Assembly (NCBI GenBank): GCA_965215855.1
Contig: CBDCER010000003.1
Span: 372,001-436,000, forward strand
From: J027 sp965215855
GTDB taxonomy: Bacteria; Chloroflexota; Anaerolineae; Aggregatilineales; J027
Length of the DNA stretch: 64,000 bases
Reading direction: 5' to 3'
Under the pieces are notes generated by a model. That model worked only from the letters and a program-made list of their open reading frames with translations. It made no database searches and had not been told where the DNA came from. How positions within the stretch are numbered: the first letter of the stretch is position 1; each line of letters starts with the position of its first letter. The position numbers were made by a program, and so were the translations under genes. Shown here piece by piece: positions 33,384 through 42,891 of this stretch.

Positions 33384-36300
33384 ATGGCAAACCAGGATAC
33401 CAATAAAAAACGTGATTATTTCTCCGAACGCTCGGACATAAGAAAACCGTTTACACCGCTGGATGACGATAGTCTGAAACGGAACGAGGAATTATTTGTG
33501 AGGCCAACGGGTCTACCGGAAGAACCGGCTGATAGCCGGCAACGCATTTTTTTGATTGTCGGCGAAAATGGATCTGGGCGGCGCATCGCGGCCATCAATT
33601 TCGCATTAAAAATTGCCGAGAAAAATGCCAATGGCCTGCGGATTAACATCTACCAATCGCAAGGCACTCCCCTGTACGATTTGAACAACATTATCAGCCA
33701 TCCGCATTTTGAGCGGAATGCGATTTACATTGTTCCAGATGTTTTCACGCATAACCTTAGAGCCGATGCGTTGTCTCTGGCGGTTGCCAGTGCATATCGG
33801 ATCGAGCTTCAGCGTCAAAACGCCTATCTCATTTTGACAACGACCCAGACTCGTATCGCGGAAGAGGTGGAATTGGCCTATGCGCCCATGAGTACCGCTG
33901 GTGTCGATAATGCGAAGGTGCTTCGTAAACATCTTGACCTGGAATTTTCGGCCCAAATCTTGACAGATGATCCTGTGGTTCAATTGCTAGAACAATCAGA
34001 TGCCCAGGCTGAAATTCTGAAGGATTTGAAAACCCCCAAACAAATCGGGATTTTGTTCCAGAATCTAAGGCAAAATCCGCCTGACCCGCCGGATCGGGAA
34101 ACGCTCAAAGTGTATATTCAGCGCGTGGCCAAAAGTGAAACCAGTACAATACGCTCGCGGTTTCGTGATCTCGATTTGAATGCCAGAACCTTTTCGTTGT
34201 TGGTCGCCTTAATGCTCGACAACGATTATAGCCCCACAGTTTATCAAGCCGAAGAGCTTTATTATTGTGTTGTACAAAAACTACGTCAGAAGTCTGGCCT
34301 GGACGGAGAACAAAGGCTGATAGACCCCCGGCGCGAGGGAATTTATGATGTTCTGAATCGCGCCAGCACATTTGACCAAAACAATAGCCTGAAATTTGTG
34401 GATGAATACGTTTTCCGCAACATCGTTGATTATGAAATCTCAAATTATCATGGTCTGCTATGGGTGTTGGCCGAACTGTTGATTGACCAAATCAAAGTGC
34501 CAGAAGAGGATTTGCTGGATGAAACCGATGATGATTCAACCATAGAGCATTTCATCGGCAACCCCGATTTACCAACTCTGACCTTCGGCAACGCCACACA
34601 ACTAGTGGCTGATTTGGTCGGCCATGTGGGAATCACCCGCGAGTACAAACTCATCACCCTGCTCGACAGGTTGACTCGTAACCCGGACTACGAAGTGAAG
34701 GAACTGGCGGGACGATTACTCAAACCATTGGCGCGTGTGCCCCAACATCATCAGTTTATCTACCGCGTATTGGACAAATGGCTATATCCACGCCGGCTTG
34801 ATCCTTTCGATCCCTTGTTGGAAGAGGATGACAACACCACCGATCCTGGCGAATTTTTTGTGGCTGCTACAGCCATCGGCCATATTTACAGCTATTTCGA
34901 CAACCATGACCGGCTCCACCCTTACCTGCTGCATATGGGCGCAATCTGCGGCGTGTATGGGCAGTATGAACAAGACATCACAGAAAAACTCGATTTATTG
35001 CTAGACCTGCACATCCTGGAAACTCGTGCAGAACGTGGTGAACAGGCGATCACAGAACAGGACATTGAAGAAGCACGCGAGGCAAATCGTCAGCTTGTGG
35101 CACAAGAGATGCTGGAAGTATCTGAGCAGAGTGTCATTACACTCCTCGTCGTACTCGAAAACCTGATGGAAACCCATCCGGAGAACATTGCCCATATCAT
35201 TAATGAATGGATAAAACAAGGCATTCGCCAAATTGAAGATGATGATTTTGAGTTCGACGATGTGGAAATCGAACGGTTATTGAGCATTGATGACTCAGCA
35301 ACTCGCGCCCGTATCCATAAAACCATGACAGAACAGCGCGAACGGCATCAACGCCAGTCGCTTCTGGACAACATGGCTTGGCATGTGGGAATGGTGGTAG
35401 CAGTATATTTGTTCCAACGAGTGCAGTATATCCGCACCCGTGAAGAGGAAGATGACCTCGCCAAGAAGCGATTGGCAGCGCGTACTGGTGGTAAACCTGA
35501 CGATGGCGATGAAGACAAAAGCGTTGTTGTACAGCCTGATGACGTGGGCAAGGACAAAACTCCCGTGCAGGCAAAGGCTATGGCCGGTGACGATGTTGGT
35601 GGTGTTCAAGATGATGATGATGATGACCAGGAAGATATCCCACCAGCAGATGGAGGCGTTGCAGACCAGGCGGACGGTGGGGCAGCCCTCCCACAGCCAG
35701 ATAAGCTGAAAGCCGCTGTTGAGGAACCACCCAAGAAAAAGCGGAGTGTTTCCCGCCAGACGATGCGTAGCAACCGCCTCTCGGTTAGCCGCACACATTT
35801 CCCGCTCTTGGACTTGCTACCAGCATTATTGGATTCCTATGAAATCCCCCTCAGCCCATGGGGGTTCATTCACAATCTTGCCAGTGCCAGGATAGTCGAA
35901 GAGTTCTTTTTCTCTGACAAAATCTGGTTTAGCTATGAAATACCCTACGAGTTATTGATTACTGACCCATTGCGAGAGGCGTTCCGCGCCATTCTGCGAT
36001 GGTACGACATCATGGCGGGTAATAAGGAAAATCCCGACGAAGAAGGCCGCCAGCAATGGATTGAGCGAGTCTATCCTGCTCTGCTTTCTCTGTTCAATAA
36101 AGCATCTCATGGGCAGCGTCCTGTGCTACGTGAGATGTTGTTTTCCGAAGGCTGGATTAGTTCTCGCCACGAGGATATACGCAGCCTCTCCCATGCCCTG
36201 TTAGCTCGCTCTTACGTATTGGACGGGCGTGTCCTGGACCTGCCCATCGACCGTTATGGTGTGGTGTTGATGGATGCTGGTGTCCGTAACTATGATTGGG

Positions 36301-38459
36301 ATAGCTACTATAAGAGTGCTTATCGCCTTATCCAACAATTGGCCTCGTTGGTTCCTATCCGCATTTACCAGATGGGATCGACAAATCTGTTGAAAGTGCT
36401 GGGGGAATACAATCAAGACAACCAGTTGTTGGAGCGAGAACTGCGGCCCCACTTCACCCGCAGCCGCCTGCTGATGCCTTTTGTTGAAACGTTGCCGGGT
36501 GAAAGCCAGCCCCTCCTGAATGTCGATAAAACACATTTCATGCTGGCCCTGACGCCATTGGAATATATCTGGGCGGATATAGACCAGGACCTTCAGCCCG
36601 ACATTATAGATATGTTGGATGTTCTGGCACTGGCAAGCCAATCTATGCAGGCCACTGACCCCGAACTACAGCGGATATTGCGGTCTTCCATGTATACCGA
36701 GGCCGAAAAAGAAGCTGCCAGGCAAAAACTGGCGAACACTGGCGGTGGAGACTGGGCCTGGAAAGATAAGCTCTTTGTTCTTACTCCCGACAAGGAGCGC
36801 GTCCGGTCCGAACTGATGCACCAGGGGTTGTATCAGTTTGTTGAAGATGGGCAACCGCGTAACCTATCCAATGACATTGAAGATTTCCTGACGATGATTG
36901 CTGTTTCAGATTCAACCTTCGTTAACGATATTGATGCTATCGAGTTGACATTATCGCATCAGGTAACACTGAACCTGCATCATGTGGATCGCCAGGAGTG
37001 GCTGGATAACCTGCAAAGTTTTTGCTCCATTTTGGGAGATAATGGCGAAATCCCGGCAGATTTTGACCCACTAGACGAAACGTCAGCACGGGCACAACTG
37101 GCCGTGTGGATCGGGCAAATTGGTGAGATAACTCATGCTCAACATCCCCGTGATGTTACGATGTCCATCAATTGGACGGTGTTGACTATTGCCCAATTTA
37201 ATCTACCCCTGGCTGTCGAAATTGTGAGCGAATGGTTAGCGGGTGATGACCATACCGGCATCATTGGTGTGGCCTCCACCAAGACCCTGTTCAATTTCTA
37301 TCGTGTAAGCCCCGATATTGAGGATAAGGTCGAAGCGTATGCGGCGTTACTCCAGCTCTTGCCAGCCTTCGTTAAGTCTGAACAGGGACGTGATGCCAGT
37401 GAAATATGGCAACTCATCAGCGTCATCTTAATGTGGGCCAGGTATTCTTCCTGGTCAGCCTACCTGGTCAGCCCGGCGGGAGGGGAACACCTGCAGACGG
37501 CCTTGCGCTCTATCCGCGGGCGACAAGACATTGCAAACTTGCGGCGCTTGATTGCTTTGCACGAAGTCGTCATCGGCCTGGCAAGCCGGTATGTAGAGCT
37601 GGGAATCCCCTGGCGTGATTTCCGAGCTATGGTCATAAAGGCCACAGAATATTATTCGTCTCATTTGTCTGAAGAAGACATCAATAAATTCGCGGCTGAA
37701 TATGCTGGCGTCAAAGTCTCACAACATCTATCACGTACCTTGTTGACTATGCTGCATCGTATCGACACCGACATTAACAGCTTTCTGGTTTCACCAGACG
37801 GTATGGAATACTTGTTGGATTCGATTGCCGGGCAGGTAAGCACGCTGGCAAGTGATAGCCGTAGTGTCTTACAAATGGTTGAGGAGAATGTGCAGGCCGT
37901 CGTCGATAGTATCCGGCTACAAATTATCAGTCGTGGCAGTAACCCCATGCCACTGTTGCCTGCTGGTAAACGGTATGGCGTCATTCTGATTAATGCCGAT
38001 GTGCGTCGCAAGGGCCGTGACCTGCGTAGTAAGGTAATTGGCTTTGTCAAACACTTCCGCAAGAGTTTGAAAGAATCTGGTCATGAGGACGAAATTGTCC
38101 TGACCATTCATCGCATTGGACGCAACGAGATTATCTACAACAACAATCGAACCTCTCCCACCCAGAAAATGCTGCGAACGCCAGACGGAACCCCGCCTTT
38201 TGCACCCATCATCAGTCCCATCCTGGAGCGGTATACAATTGAGAATGTCGCGTTTATTCTCATCATTACCGATAAACCCCCACTTGACCTGGATGATTGG
38301 CGTGATGAACAGGAATGGGTCAACCGCATGTTTATTCAATCGCGGGGCGTGCGCTCGTGGATCAATGATTTCTTTGCATCGGATACCGACCGGAACCGGC
38401 GTCTTGCGGAGCAAATTGAATTTATGACGGAAGCTATTATTGAGCATATTGGCTATTAG
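33384..38459 (+). CDS. Giant 1691-residue protein with a degenerate P-loop and two vWA-like segments
   Basis: Near residue 60 the sequence LIVGENGSGRRIAAINF looks like a Walker A loop in which Lys and Ser/Thr are replaced by Arg. The next 600 residues are helical and resemble a STAND/AAA-type scaffold. An acidic, Pro-rich low-complexity linker spans about residues 690-790 (DDDDDDQEDIPPADGG). Two segments, near residue 956 (RYGVVLMDAGVRNYDW) and residue 1529 (RYGVILINADVRRKGR), begin like von Willebrand A strands but lack the DxSxS metal site. The gene starts 9 bases after the TIR gene and ends 17 bases before the first GTPase gene, so it is co-transcribed. The role is presumably a scaffold or sensor, and that is inference. 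Confidence 0.7.
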   Translation: MANQDTNKKRDYFSERSDIRKPFTPLDDDSLKRNEELFVRPTGLPEEPADSRQRIFLIVGENGSGRRIAAINFALKIAEKNANGLRINIYQSQGTPLYDLNNIISHPHFERNAIYIVPDVFTHNLRADALSLAVASAYRIELQRQNAYLILTTTQTRIAEEVELAYAPMSTAGVDNAKVLRKHLDLEFSAQILTDDPVVQLLEQSDAQAEILKDLKTPKQIGILFQNLRQNPPDPPDRETLKVYIQRVAKSETSTIRSRFRDLDLNARTFSLLVALMLDNDYSPTVYQAEELYYCVVQKLRQKSGLDGEQRLIDPRREGIYDVLNRASTFDQNNSLKFVDEYVFRNIVDYEISNYHGLLWVLAELLIDQIKVPEEDLLDETDDDSTIEHFIGNPDLPTLTFGNATQLVADLVGHVGITREYKLITLLDRLTRNPDYEVKELAGRLLKPLARVPQHHQFIYRVLDKWLYPRRLDPFDPLLEEDDNTTDPGEFFVAATAIGHIYSYFDNHDRLHPYLLHMGAICGVYGQYEQDITEKLDLLLDLHILETRAERGEQAITEQDIEEAREANRQLVAQEMLEVSEQSVITLLVVLENLMETHPENIAHIINEWIKQGIRQIEDDDFEFDDVEIERLLSIDDSATRARIHKTMTEQRERHQRQSLLDNMAWHVGMVVAVYLFQRVQYIRTREEEDDLAKKRLAARTGGKPDDGDEDKSVVVQPDDVGKDKTPVQAKAMAGDDVGGVQDDDDDDQEDIPPADGGVADQADGGAALPQPDKLKAAVEEPPKKKRSVSRQTMRSNRLSVSRTHFPLLDLLPALLDSYEIPLSPWGFIHNLASARIVEEFFFSDKIWFSYEIPYELLITDPLREAFRAILRWYDIMAGNKENPDEEGRQQWIERVYPALLSLFNKASHGQRPVLREMLFSEGWISSRHEDIRSLSHALLARSYVLDGRVLDLPIDRYGVVLMDAGVRNYDWDSYYKSAYRLIQQLASLVPIRIYQMGSTNLLKVLGEYNQDNQLLERELRPHFTRSRLLMPFVETLPGESQPLLNVDKTHFMLALTPLEYIWADIDQDLQPDIIDMLDVLALASQSMQATDPELQRILRSSMYTEAEKEAARQKLANTGGGDWAWKDKLFVLTPDKERVRSELMHQGLYQFVEDGQPRNLSNDIEDFLTMIAVSDSTFVNDIDAIELTLSHQVTLNLHHVDRQEWLDNLQSFCSILGDNGEIPADFDPLDETSARAQLAVWIGQIGEITHAQHPRDVTMSINWTVLTIAQFNLPLAVEIVSEWLAGDDHTGIIGVASTKTLFNFYRVSPDIEDKVEAYAALLQLLPAFVKSEQGRDASEIWQLISVILMWARYSSWSAYLVSPAGGEHLQTALRSIRGRQDIANLRRLIALHEVVIGLASRYVELGIPWRDFRAMVIKATEYYSSHLSEEDINKFAAEYAGVKVSQHLSRTLLTMLHRIDTDINSFLVSPDGMEYLLDSIAGQVSTLASDSRSVLQMVEENVQAVVDSIRLQIISRGSNPMPLLPAGKRYGVILINADVRRKGRDLRSKVIGFVKHFRKSLKESGHEDEIVLTIHRIGRNEIIYNNNRTSPTQKMLRTPDGTPPFAPIISPILERYTIENVAFILIITDKPPLDLDDWRDEQEWVNRMFIQSRGVRSWINDFFASDTDRNRRLAEQIEFMTEAIIEHIGY

Positions 38460-38476
38460 ACAAGGAGAACAGGTCC

Positions 38477-39988
38477 ATGTCACGGATTGCTTGCCCATAT
38501 TGCTGCACAGTTCAGACTTTTCCTGAAACCAACGAGTGCCGGCAATGTAGAAACCCTGTGCCCGAAAAATACATTCGGGCCTCGCGTGATACCCCTCCGA
38601 TATATATGGTCGTGGTCGGGATGACGGCGCATGGCAAAACGACGTTTATTCACAGCCTGACGTATGCGATGGACAATCTGGGGAAAGTTGCACGCGGCTC
38701 ATTCTTAGATGCGCTTGATGATGGCACGATGACGCAACTGCGCCAGATTCGCGGTCAAATTGAAACCCGCGAGCAGACCGAGTCCACCCAGAAGCGCGAT
38801 AGAGATTTTGACTTGCAGGAACCGCTTGTCTTCAGCCTGAAAGGGTTCATGTCCACACCAAAACATGATCGCTACCCGTTGGTCATTTACGACTTGGCTG
38901 GCGAGTCGTTTTCAGATCGTGGTGAGATACAACAATATGCCGAGCCGCTAAAACTGGCCCGCACCATCTGGTTCATTGTCAGCCTTCATGATCTCATGCA
39001 TACCAACGATGAGTATGGAACCATCGCTGATCTTTTCAATATCTACATTACGGGTATGGAGCGTGTCGAAGCCAGCCCCCGTCATCGTGCCTTGCATGTG
39101 GTATACACTAAAGCAGATAAACTCATCAACCAACTGCCGCCAGAAATATTAAGCTATATCCGCGAAGACCCCTATGGCAGCTTGCCGCGACAACACCCGC
39201 GTGAACTTCGAGACAAACAGTTTGATGAAGATGTCTATTCCATTGACCTTGAAGAGATGTCAGCCCGATTGCGCGACTTCACCGAATATGAAGTGCCTTC
39301 GGGGATGAGCTTTATCAATATGGCTGAAGACTATGATATGTCGTTGTCGTTTAGTATCAATACAGCAACCGGTGGCGATTATACCCCCAGTATGGCCGAG
39401 TACGAATCGTATCGCGTCTTAGACCCCCTGGTTTGGGCCTTACGCCATCGTATGGATGATGAACTGGTTGAAGTTGATGAAGTTGCTTCAGTGCCGGGCC
39501 GCCACACACCGACTCGTTCTACTTCAAGTGAGCGCGAAGTAGTGCTGATTTTGGACACGGGCTTTGCCAGCCGACAAACCATATACAATCTTCAACTGCC
39601 ATCGTTGTTTTTCAATGAACTGTCGCGTTATGGCACAGTCAACACCTATTACATGGGTACATTGAAACCCATGGCCCGGTCCGGCTATGAGCCGTCTGAC
39701 AATATTCCGCAAAACGAAACCTTGCCATTTATTGGAGCCATCCTGGATCAAGTGGGAGACAACGTCATGGGGGTGATTATCACCCGGCAGGTAATTTGGG
39801 ATCTGGAAGATTTTCACGACGCCAGTTGGCACGAACGCCTGGGGATTGTGACCATGCAGAACCCGGTCGAGGTTCGTTATGGTGACCCCTGGCCGCGTAG
39901 TGCTATATTGACTCGTGGGCCGGGAACACCTGATCTGAAGGATGAAGTCAAGCAAATAGTCAAGAAATTCTTTGAAGCTCCACTCTAA
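38477..39988 (+). CDS. Zinc-ribbon double-GTPase-like protein with a vWA-like C-terminus
   Basis: The 503-residue product opens with a zinc ribbon (CPYCCTVQTF ... CRQCRNP). A GTPase-like domain follows, with P-loop GMTAHGKTTF (near residue 49), a G3-type YDLAGESF and a G4-type VVYTKADKL near residue 210. This layout fits the double-GTPase families described by comparative genomics in bacterial conflict systems. After a loop around residues 340-352 the C-terminus starts REVVLILDTGFASRQ and resembles the vWA-like segments of the preceding giant protein. AAGGAGAACAGG precedes the ATG. A second GTPase of the same style lies three genes downstream, and the two may form a pair. Confidence 0.78.
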   Translation: MSRIACPYCCTVQTFPETNECRQCRNPVPEKYIRASRDTPPIYMVVVGMTAHGKTTFIHSLTYAMDNLGKVARGSFLDALDDGTMTQLRQIRGQIETREQTESTQKRDRDFDLQEPLVFSLKGFMSTPKHDRYPLVIYDLAGESFSDRGEIQQYAEPLKLARTIWFIVSLHDLMHTNDEYGTIADLFNIYITGMERVEASPRHRALHVVYTKADKLINQLPPEILSYIREDPYGSLPRQHPRELRDKQFDEDVYSIDLEEMSARLRDFTEYEVPSGMSFINMAEDYDMSLSFSINTATGGDYTPSMAEYESYRVLDPLVWALRHRMDDELVEVDEVASVPGRHTPTRSTSSEREVVLILDTGFASRQTIYNLQLPSLFFNELSRYGTVNTYYMGTLKPMARSGYEPSDNIPQNETLPFIGAILDQVGDNVMGVIITRQVIWDLEDFHDASWHERLGIVTMQNPVEVRYGDPWPRSAILTRGPGTPDLKDEVKQIVKKFFEAPL

Positions 39989-40005
39989 GCGAAAGGAATG
40001 TTGCT

Positions 40006-40686
40006 GTGGATTTACATGTCGAACTCGACACAACTGGTTTTCCACTCATCAAGATTGATCCTGATGGTTTTTATATTCACTGGATACCGGTGACTAAAAT
40101 ACAAATGGAATATTTCCTGAGTTCAGGCTCCGCACCGAAATTCAACGCGGAGTGGTACAATACGTTGCTGGAGTATAACGAGCGTGTAACCCCTTCGCTT
40201 GTCAGAAAGGATAACTACTGGCAGTCATTTGTAACCGGCATATTGCCAGCAGAAATCAAACAGTTTGCATCATGGCTGGGCAAAGAATACAACATCCCGT
40301 TAGATAAAGAATGGCAGACTGCTTACCGCTTCTTGAAAGAGATTGAGGCAGATGAACGCTATATTGAGGCCATTTGCGAAACACCGGGCCTTAATCGCCG
40401 GGCCAAAACGCTGATTAAAAACATGGAAATTAGCCTCCAGGAATTGAATTTCAACCTGCGGGGAGGACGCAAGCTGGCCGATCAAGCCTTGATGCGTAAT
40501 GGCGTTATGGAGTTTGTATTCCGCGATGAACGCCGCAACACTTATGGTGGCTATGGAATGCCCAACAGCACATTCTTTGGCACAACAGCCAACCCCGATA
40601 AGGCAATCCCAGAGCGCCTGGTGAACGAGCAGCAGGGAGCCAAAATGCCGCATTATGGATTCCGCCTACTAATCAAGCGAGGTTGA
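40006..40686 (+). CDS. Formylglycine-generating-enzyme-like (FGE/SUMF1) domain protein
   Basis: The 226-residue product follows the FGE-sulfatase layout: FYIHWIPVTKIQMEYFL at the start, DNYWQSFVTGILPAEIKQFA, WLGKEYNIPLDKEWQTAYRFL, then GVMEFVFRDE, and the closing PHYGFRLLIKRG. The copper-binding cysteines of true formylglycine enzymes are absent, so it is more likely a binding domain than an oxidase. FGE-like domains recur in bacterial conflict and retroelement systems. The start is GTG 40006 after GAAAGGAATG. It lies between the first GTPase gene and the GAP1-like gene with gaps of 17 and 1 bases. Confidence 0.7.
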   Translation: MDLHVELDTTGFPLIKIDPDGFYIHWIPVTKIQMEYFLSSGSAPKFNAEWYNTLLEYNERVTPSLVRKDNYWQSFVTGILPAEIKQFASWLGKEYNIPLDKEWQTAYRFLKEIEADERYIEAICETPGLNRRAKTLIKNMEISLQELNFNLRGGRKLADQALMRNGVMEFVFRDERRNTYGGYGMPNSTFFGTTANPDKAIPERLVNEQQGAKMPHYGFRLLIKRG

Positions 40687-40687
40687 T

Positions 40688-41557
40688 ATGCAGGTTCGTG
40701 AACTTTTTTACAGCCGGGTCGAGGCAGCATATTCGCTACAGAACCGCAGTGGGTACCAGGTCGTGTATCAAAGCCCCGATTTACCGGCGGCTATTGGGCG
40801 CGAAATTGAAAATAATCTGCGGTGTTTCGATACCAAAAGTGGTGTAGATTTGCGTTATCAATATTTTCATCTGTCATCGGGCGATGTGGCCCTGGCAATC
40901 TGCCAACGCATAGATGAAATCAACACGCGCATCACGGATCGGGCAGGCCGCGGTGGGCCATTTGTCGGCCATTGCTTGATTGTCAATGCCGCCGACTTCG
41001 CCGCTGTCAATAATGACCCCTTCCTTTTCTTCAATAACGAAGATCAATTCGTGCTGGAACCCGAAGCTATGGTAGCCGTTCAGGCCAACCAACCGCTGGT
41101 TCGTGAATTCGTGTTTCCGGAACTGGTGGAAGACGAGACCCACGACTATATAGCTTTTGATATCGAAGGTTGGAAGCAACCTGCATTCAGTCTTTTGTGG
41201 CAGGCGGCTGCCGATGCGGCCACTATTGTACACGCACAAAGAGGGCTGGCGATCCAAGGTGACGACGAAGATCAAATCTACACGCTCTTGCAACTTATCC
41301 TTCACCATTTGCCCGCATCGCTGCGCTTTGCCTGCACATTTAATACCTTCGTAGATAATTGCAATCCACCTGGGGGTGTGTATTGGGCGCTGGGTGGGTT
41401 TCGGCGTGCCAAATTGCCGGGGGCCTATCGCGTGCGGTTGGATCGCGCTTCAGTAGATTATCAACCAGCATCCATCAATACTGAGATGGATACTATCGCG
41501 CAGACTGTCTTTGAAAGACTGCGTTCCGCTCAGGGATTGGACGAGGAGAATAATTGA
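40688..41557 (+). CDS. GAP1-like (GTPase-associated protein 1, N-terminal type) protein
   Basis: The 289-residue product begins QVRELFYSRVEAAYSLQNRS, followed by GYQVVYQSPDLPAAIGREIE and ITDRAGRGGPFVGHCLIV. These are features I associate with the GAP1-N domain found beside double-GTPases in predicted bacterial conflict systems. The usual longer GAP1 proteins add middle and C-terminal domains. Here only the N-terminal part and about 100 further residues are present (LRFACTFNTFVDNCNPPGGV). It sits between two GTPase genes and its stop overlaps the next start, which fits a role as GTPase partner. The biochemical activity is unknown. Confidence 0.7.
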   Translation: MQVRELFYSRVEAAYSLQNRSGYQVVYQSPDLPAAIGREIENNLRCFDTKSGVDLRYQYFHLSSGDVALAICQRIDEINTRITDRAGRGGPFVGHCLIVNAADFAAVNNDPFLFFNNEDQFVLEPEAMVAVQANQPLVREFVFPELVEDETHDYIAFDIEGWKQPAFSLLWQAAADAATIVHAQRGLAIQGDDEDQIYTLLQLILHHLPASLRFACTFNTFVDNCNPPGGVYWALGGFRRAKLPGAYRVRLDRASVDYQPASINTEMDTIAQTVFERLRSAQGLDEENN

Positions 41558-42801
41558 TGAAGAATGTCTTGAGCAAATTTGGAAAACAAGACAAAAAAAT
41601 ACGATGCCCGCGCTGTTTGAATGTCATTGACGTGCCTCGAGACCGGGCTACCTTTAAATGCACAGGCAAGCTCTATGACCAACATGGTCTTGAATCTATT
41701 CCCTGCGATTACATCTTCCCCACCCTGTACCTGGAACATTTTGGCGAAGCCACACCCGTCCCGGTCCAGGTGTTTGGCTGGACCAGCCATGGCAAAACGG
41801 TTTTTCTCAATGCGCTGCGGCTGATGCTGATGCGTATGCGCCAGGTCTGGCCCGAATATGATTATCGAGCAATCACCGATCATGATATTGACATCTCACG
41901 AGAGCTACGCACAAAAATGGAAGATGGCATCATGCCAGACCCCACTATTCCATTAGATCTCAAACAGAATATTATCTACATCATGCAACTCAATCATATG
42001 GTGCGCTGGGATTCGCGCTTTTTAGTCATTATGGATCATGCCGGAGAGCGGTTTGATTACCTGGAAGACTTTGAAGCCCATGAAATCCCATTTCTGACAC
42101 ATAAAGATACCACCACCCTAATGTTCCTGAGTGTTCCGTTGTTACGTGGGCAATTGATAGGCCAGGGGGCAGTAGAGCATCAACGCGAGCGGCGGCAGGC
42201 ACGTCTGAGAGGCGAGGATTTGCCGCCAGAATTCAGCCCCCATAAAGGGCGGTCAATGGATGAATTGTTGACCATTTATATCCAGGCCATGATTACCCAT
42301 GATAAACACGAGATGCGGTCTCGACAGAAGGGCATACGTCAACGGGTAAAAGATATTGTGAGTGCTATCCGTGATCGACGGAAACTGGTGGTTGTTCTGA
42401 CGATGGCAGATGCTATCTTGAGTGATGTACCCCATCGACTGCGTGATTATCTTGTCAACGATGACATGTGGGATCGCCTCTTTCATCAAGAGTTGGTGAA
42501 CAAGCAAGACTTTGACGTGAACTACATGGAAAAATACATGGCGCGGATGGAAAAAGTGAGCGATGCCATTCGAGAGTGGTTGGTAACTGATTTGCACGAT
42601 GTCGGCGGTGGCGAGTTTGTGGCATCTATTGAAAACAACAATATCCAAGCCCGCTATACACTGATCTCTTCCCTGGGGCACAATGAAGTCTCAATGCCAC
42701 ACCCCGAAGGCGCAATGACGGGTTTGGGGTCCAAAATCGCCCCCAAGCGCGTGTTGGACCCATTTTTCTGGATTCTCGAATATCAGAAGTTCCGCGATTA
42801 G
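41557..42801 (+). CDS. Second zinc-ribbon double-GTPase-like protein
   Basis: The 414-residue product has a zinc ribbon (CPRCLNVID ... KCTGKL ... IPCDYIF), a P-loop FGWTSHGKTVFLNAL near residues 74-81, a G3-type VIMDHAGERFDYL near residue 160, and VVVLTMADAIL as the G4-like strand near residue 280. A helical basic insertion (RQARLRGEDLPPE) lies between them. It pairs with the first GTPase of the cluster in having a zinc ribbon and the GxTxHGKT loop, but lacks the vWA-like tail. ATG 41557 overlaps the stop of the GAP1-like gene. The start one codon upstream would be TTG. Confidence 0.78.
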   Translation: MKNVLSKFGKQDKKIRCPRCLNVIDVPRDRATFKCTGKLYDQHGLESIPCDYIFPTLYLEHFGEATPVPVQVFGWTSHGKTVFLNALRLMLMRMRQVWPEYDYRAITDHDIDISRELRTKMEDGIMPDPTIPLDLKQNIIYIMQLNHMVRWDSRFLVIMDHAGERFDYLEDFEAHEIPFLTHKDTTTLMFLSVPLLRGQLIGQGAVEHQRERRQARLRGEDLPPEFSPHKGRSMDELLTIYIQAMITHDKHEMRSRQKGIRQRVKDIVSAIRDRRKLVVVLTMADAILSDVPHRLRDYLVNDDMWDRLFHQELVNKQDFDVNYMEKYMARMEKVSDAIREWLVTDLHDVGGGEFVASIENNNIQARYTLISSLGHNEVSMPHPEGAMTGLGSKIAPKRVLDPFFWILEYQKFRD

Positions 42802-42891
42802 CCTGATATTGCCAGTCTATCCAGAGCCGTATTGTCGGATTCGTTGACTGATACATAGGCAGCGATTTAACTATTAAGGAGCAGGATATTT

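Noticed and set aside
40006..40686. Genuine formylglycine-generating enzyme
   Set aside because: The layout fits the fold, but the active-site cysteines are absent and no sulfatase is encoded nearby.
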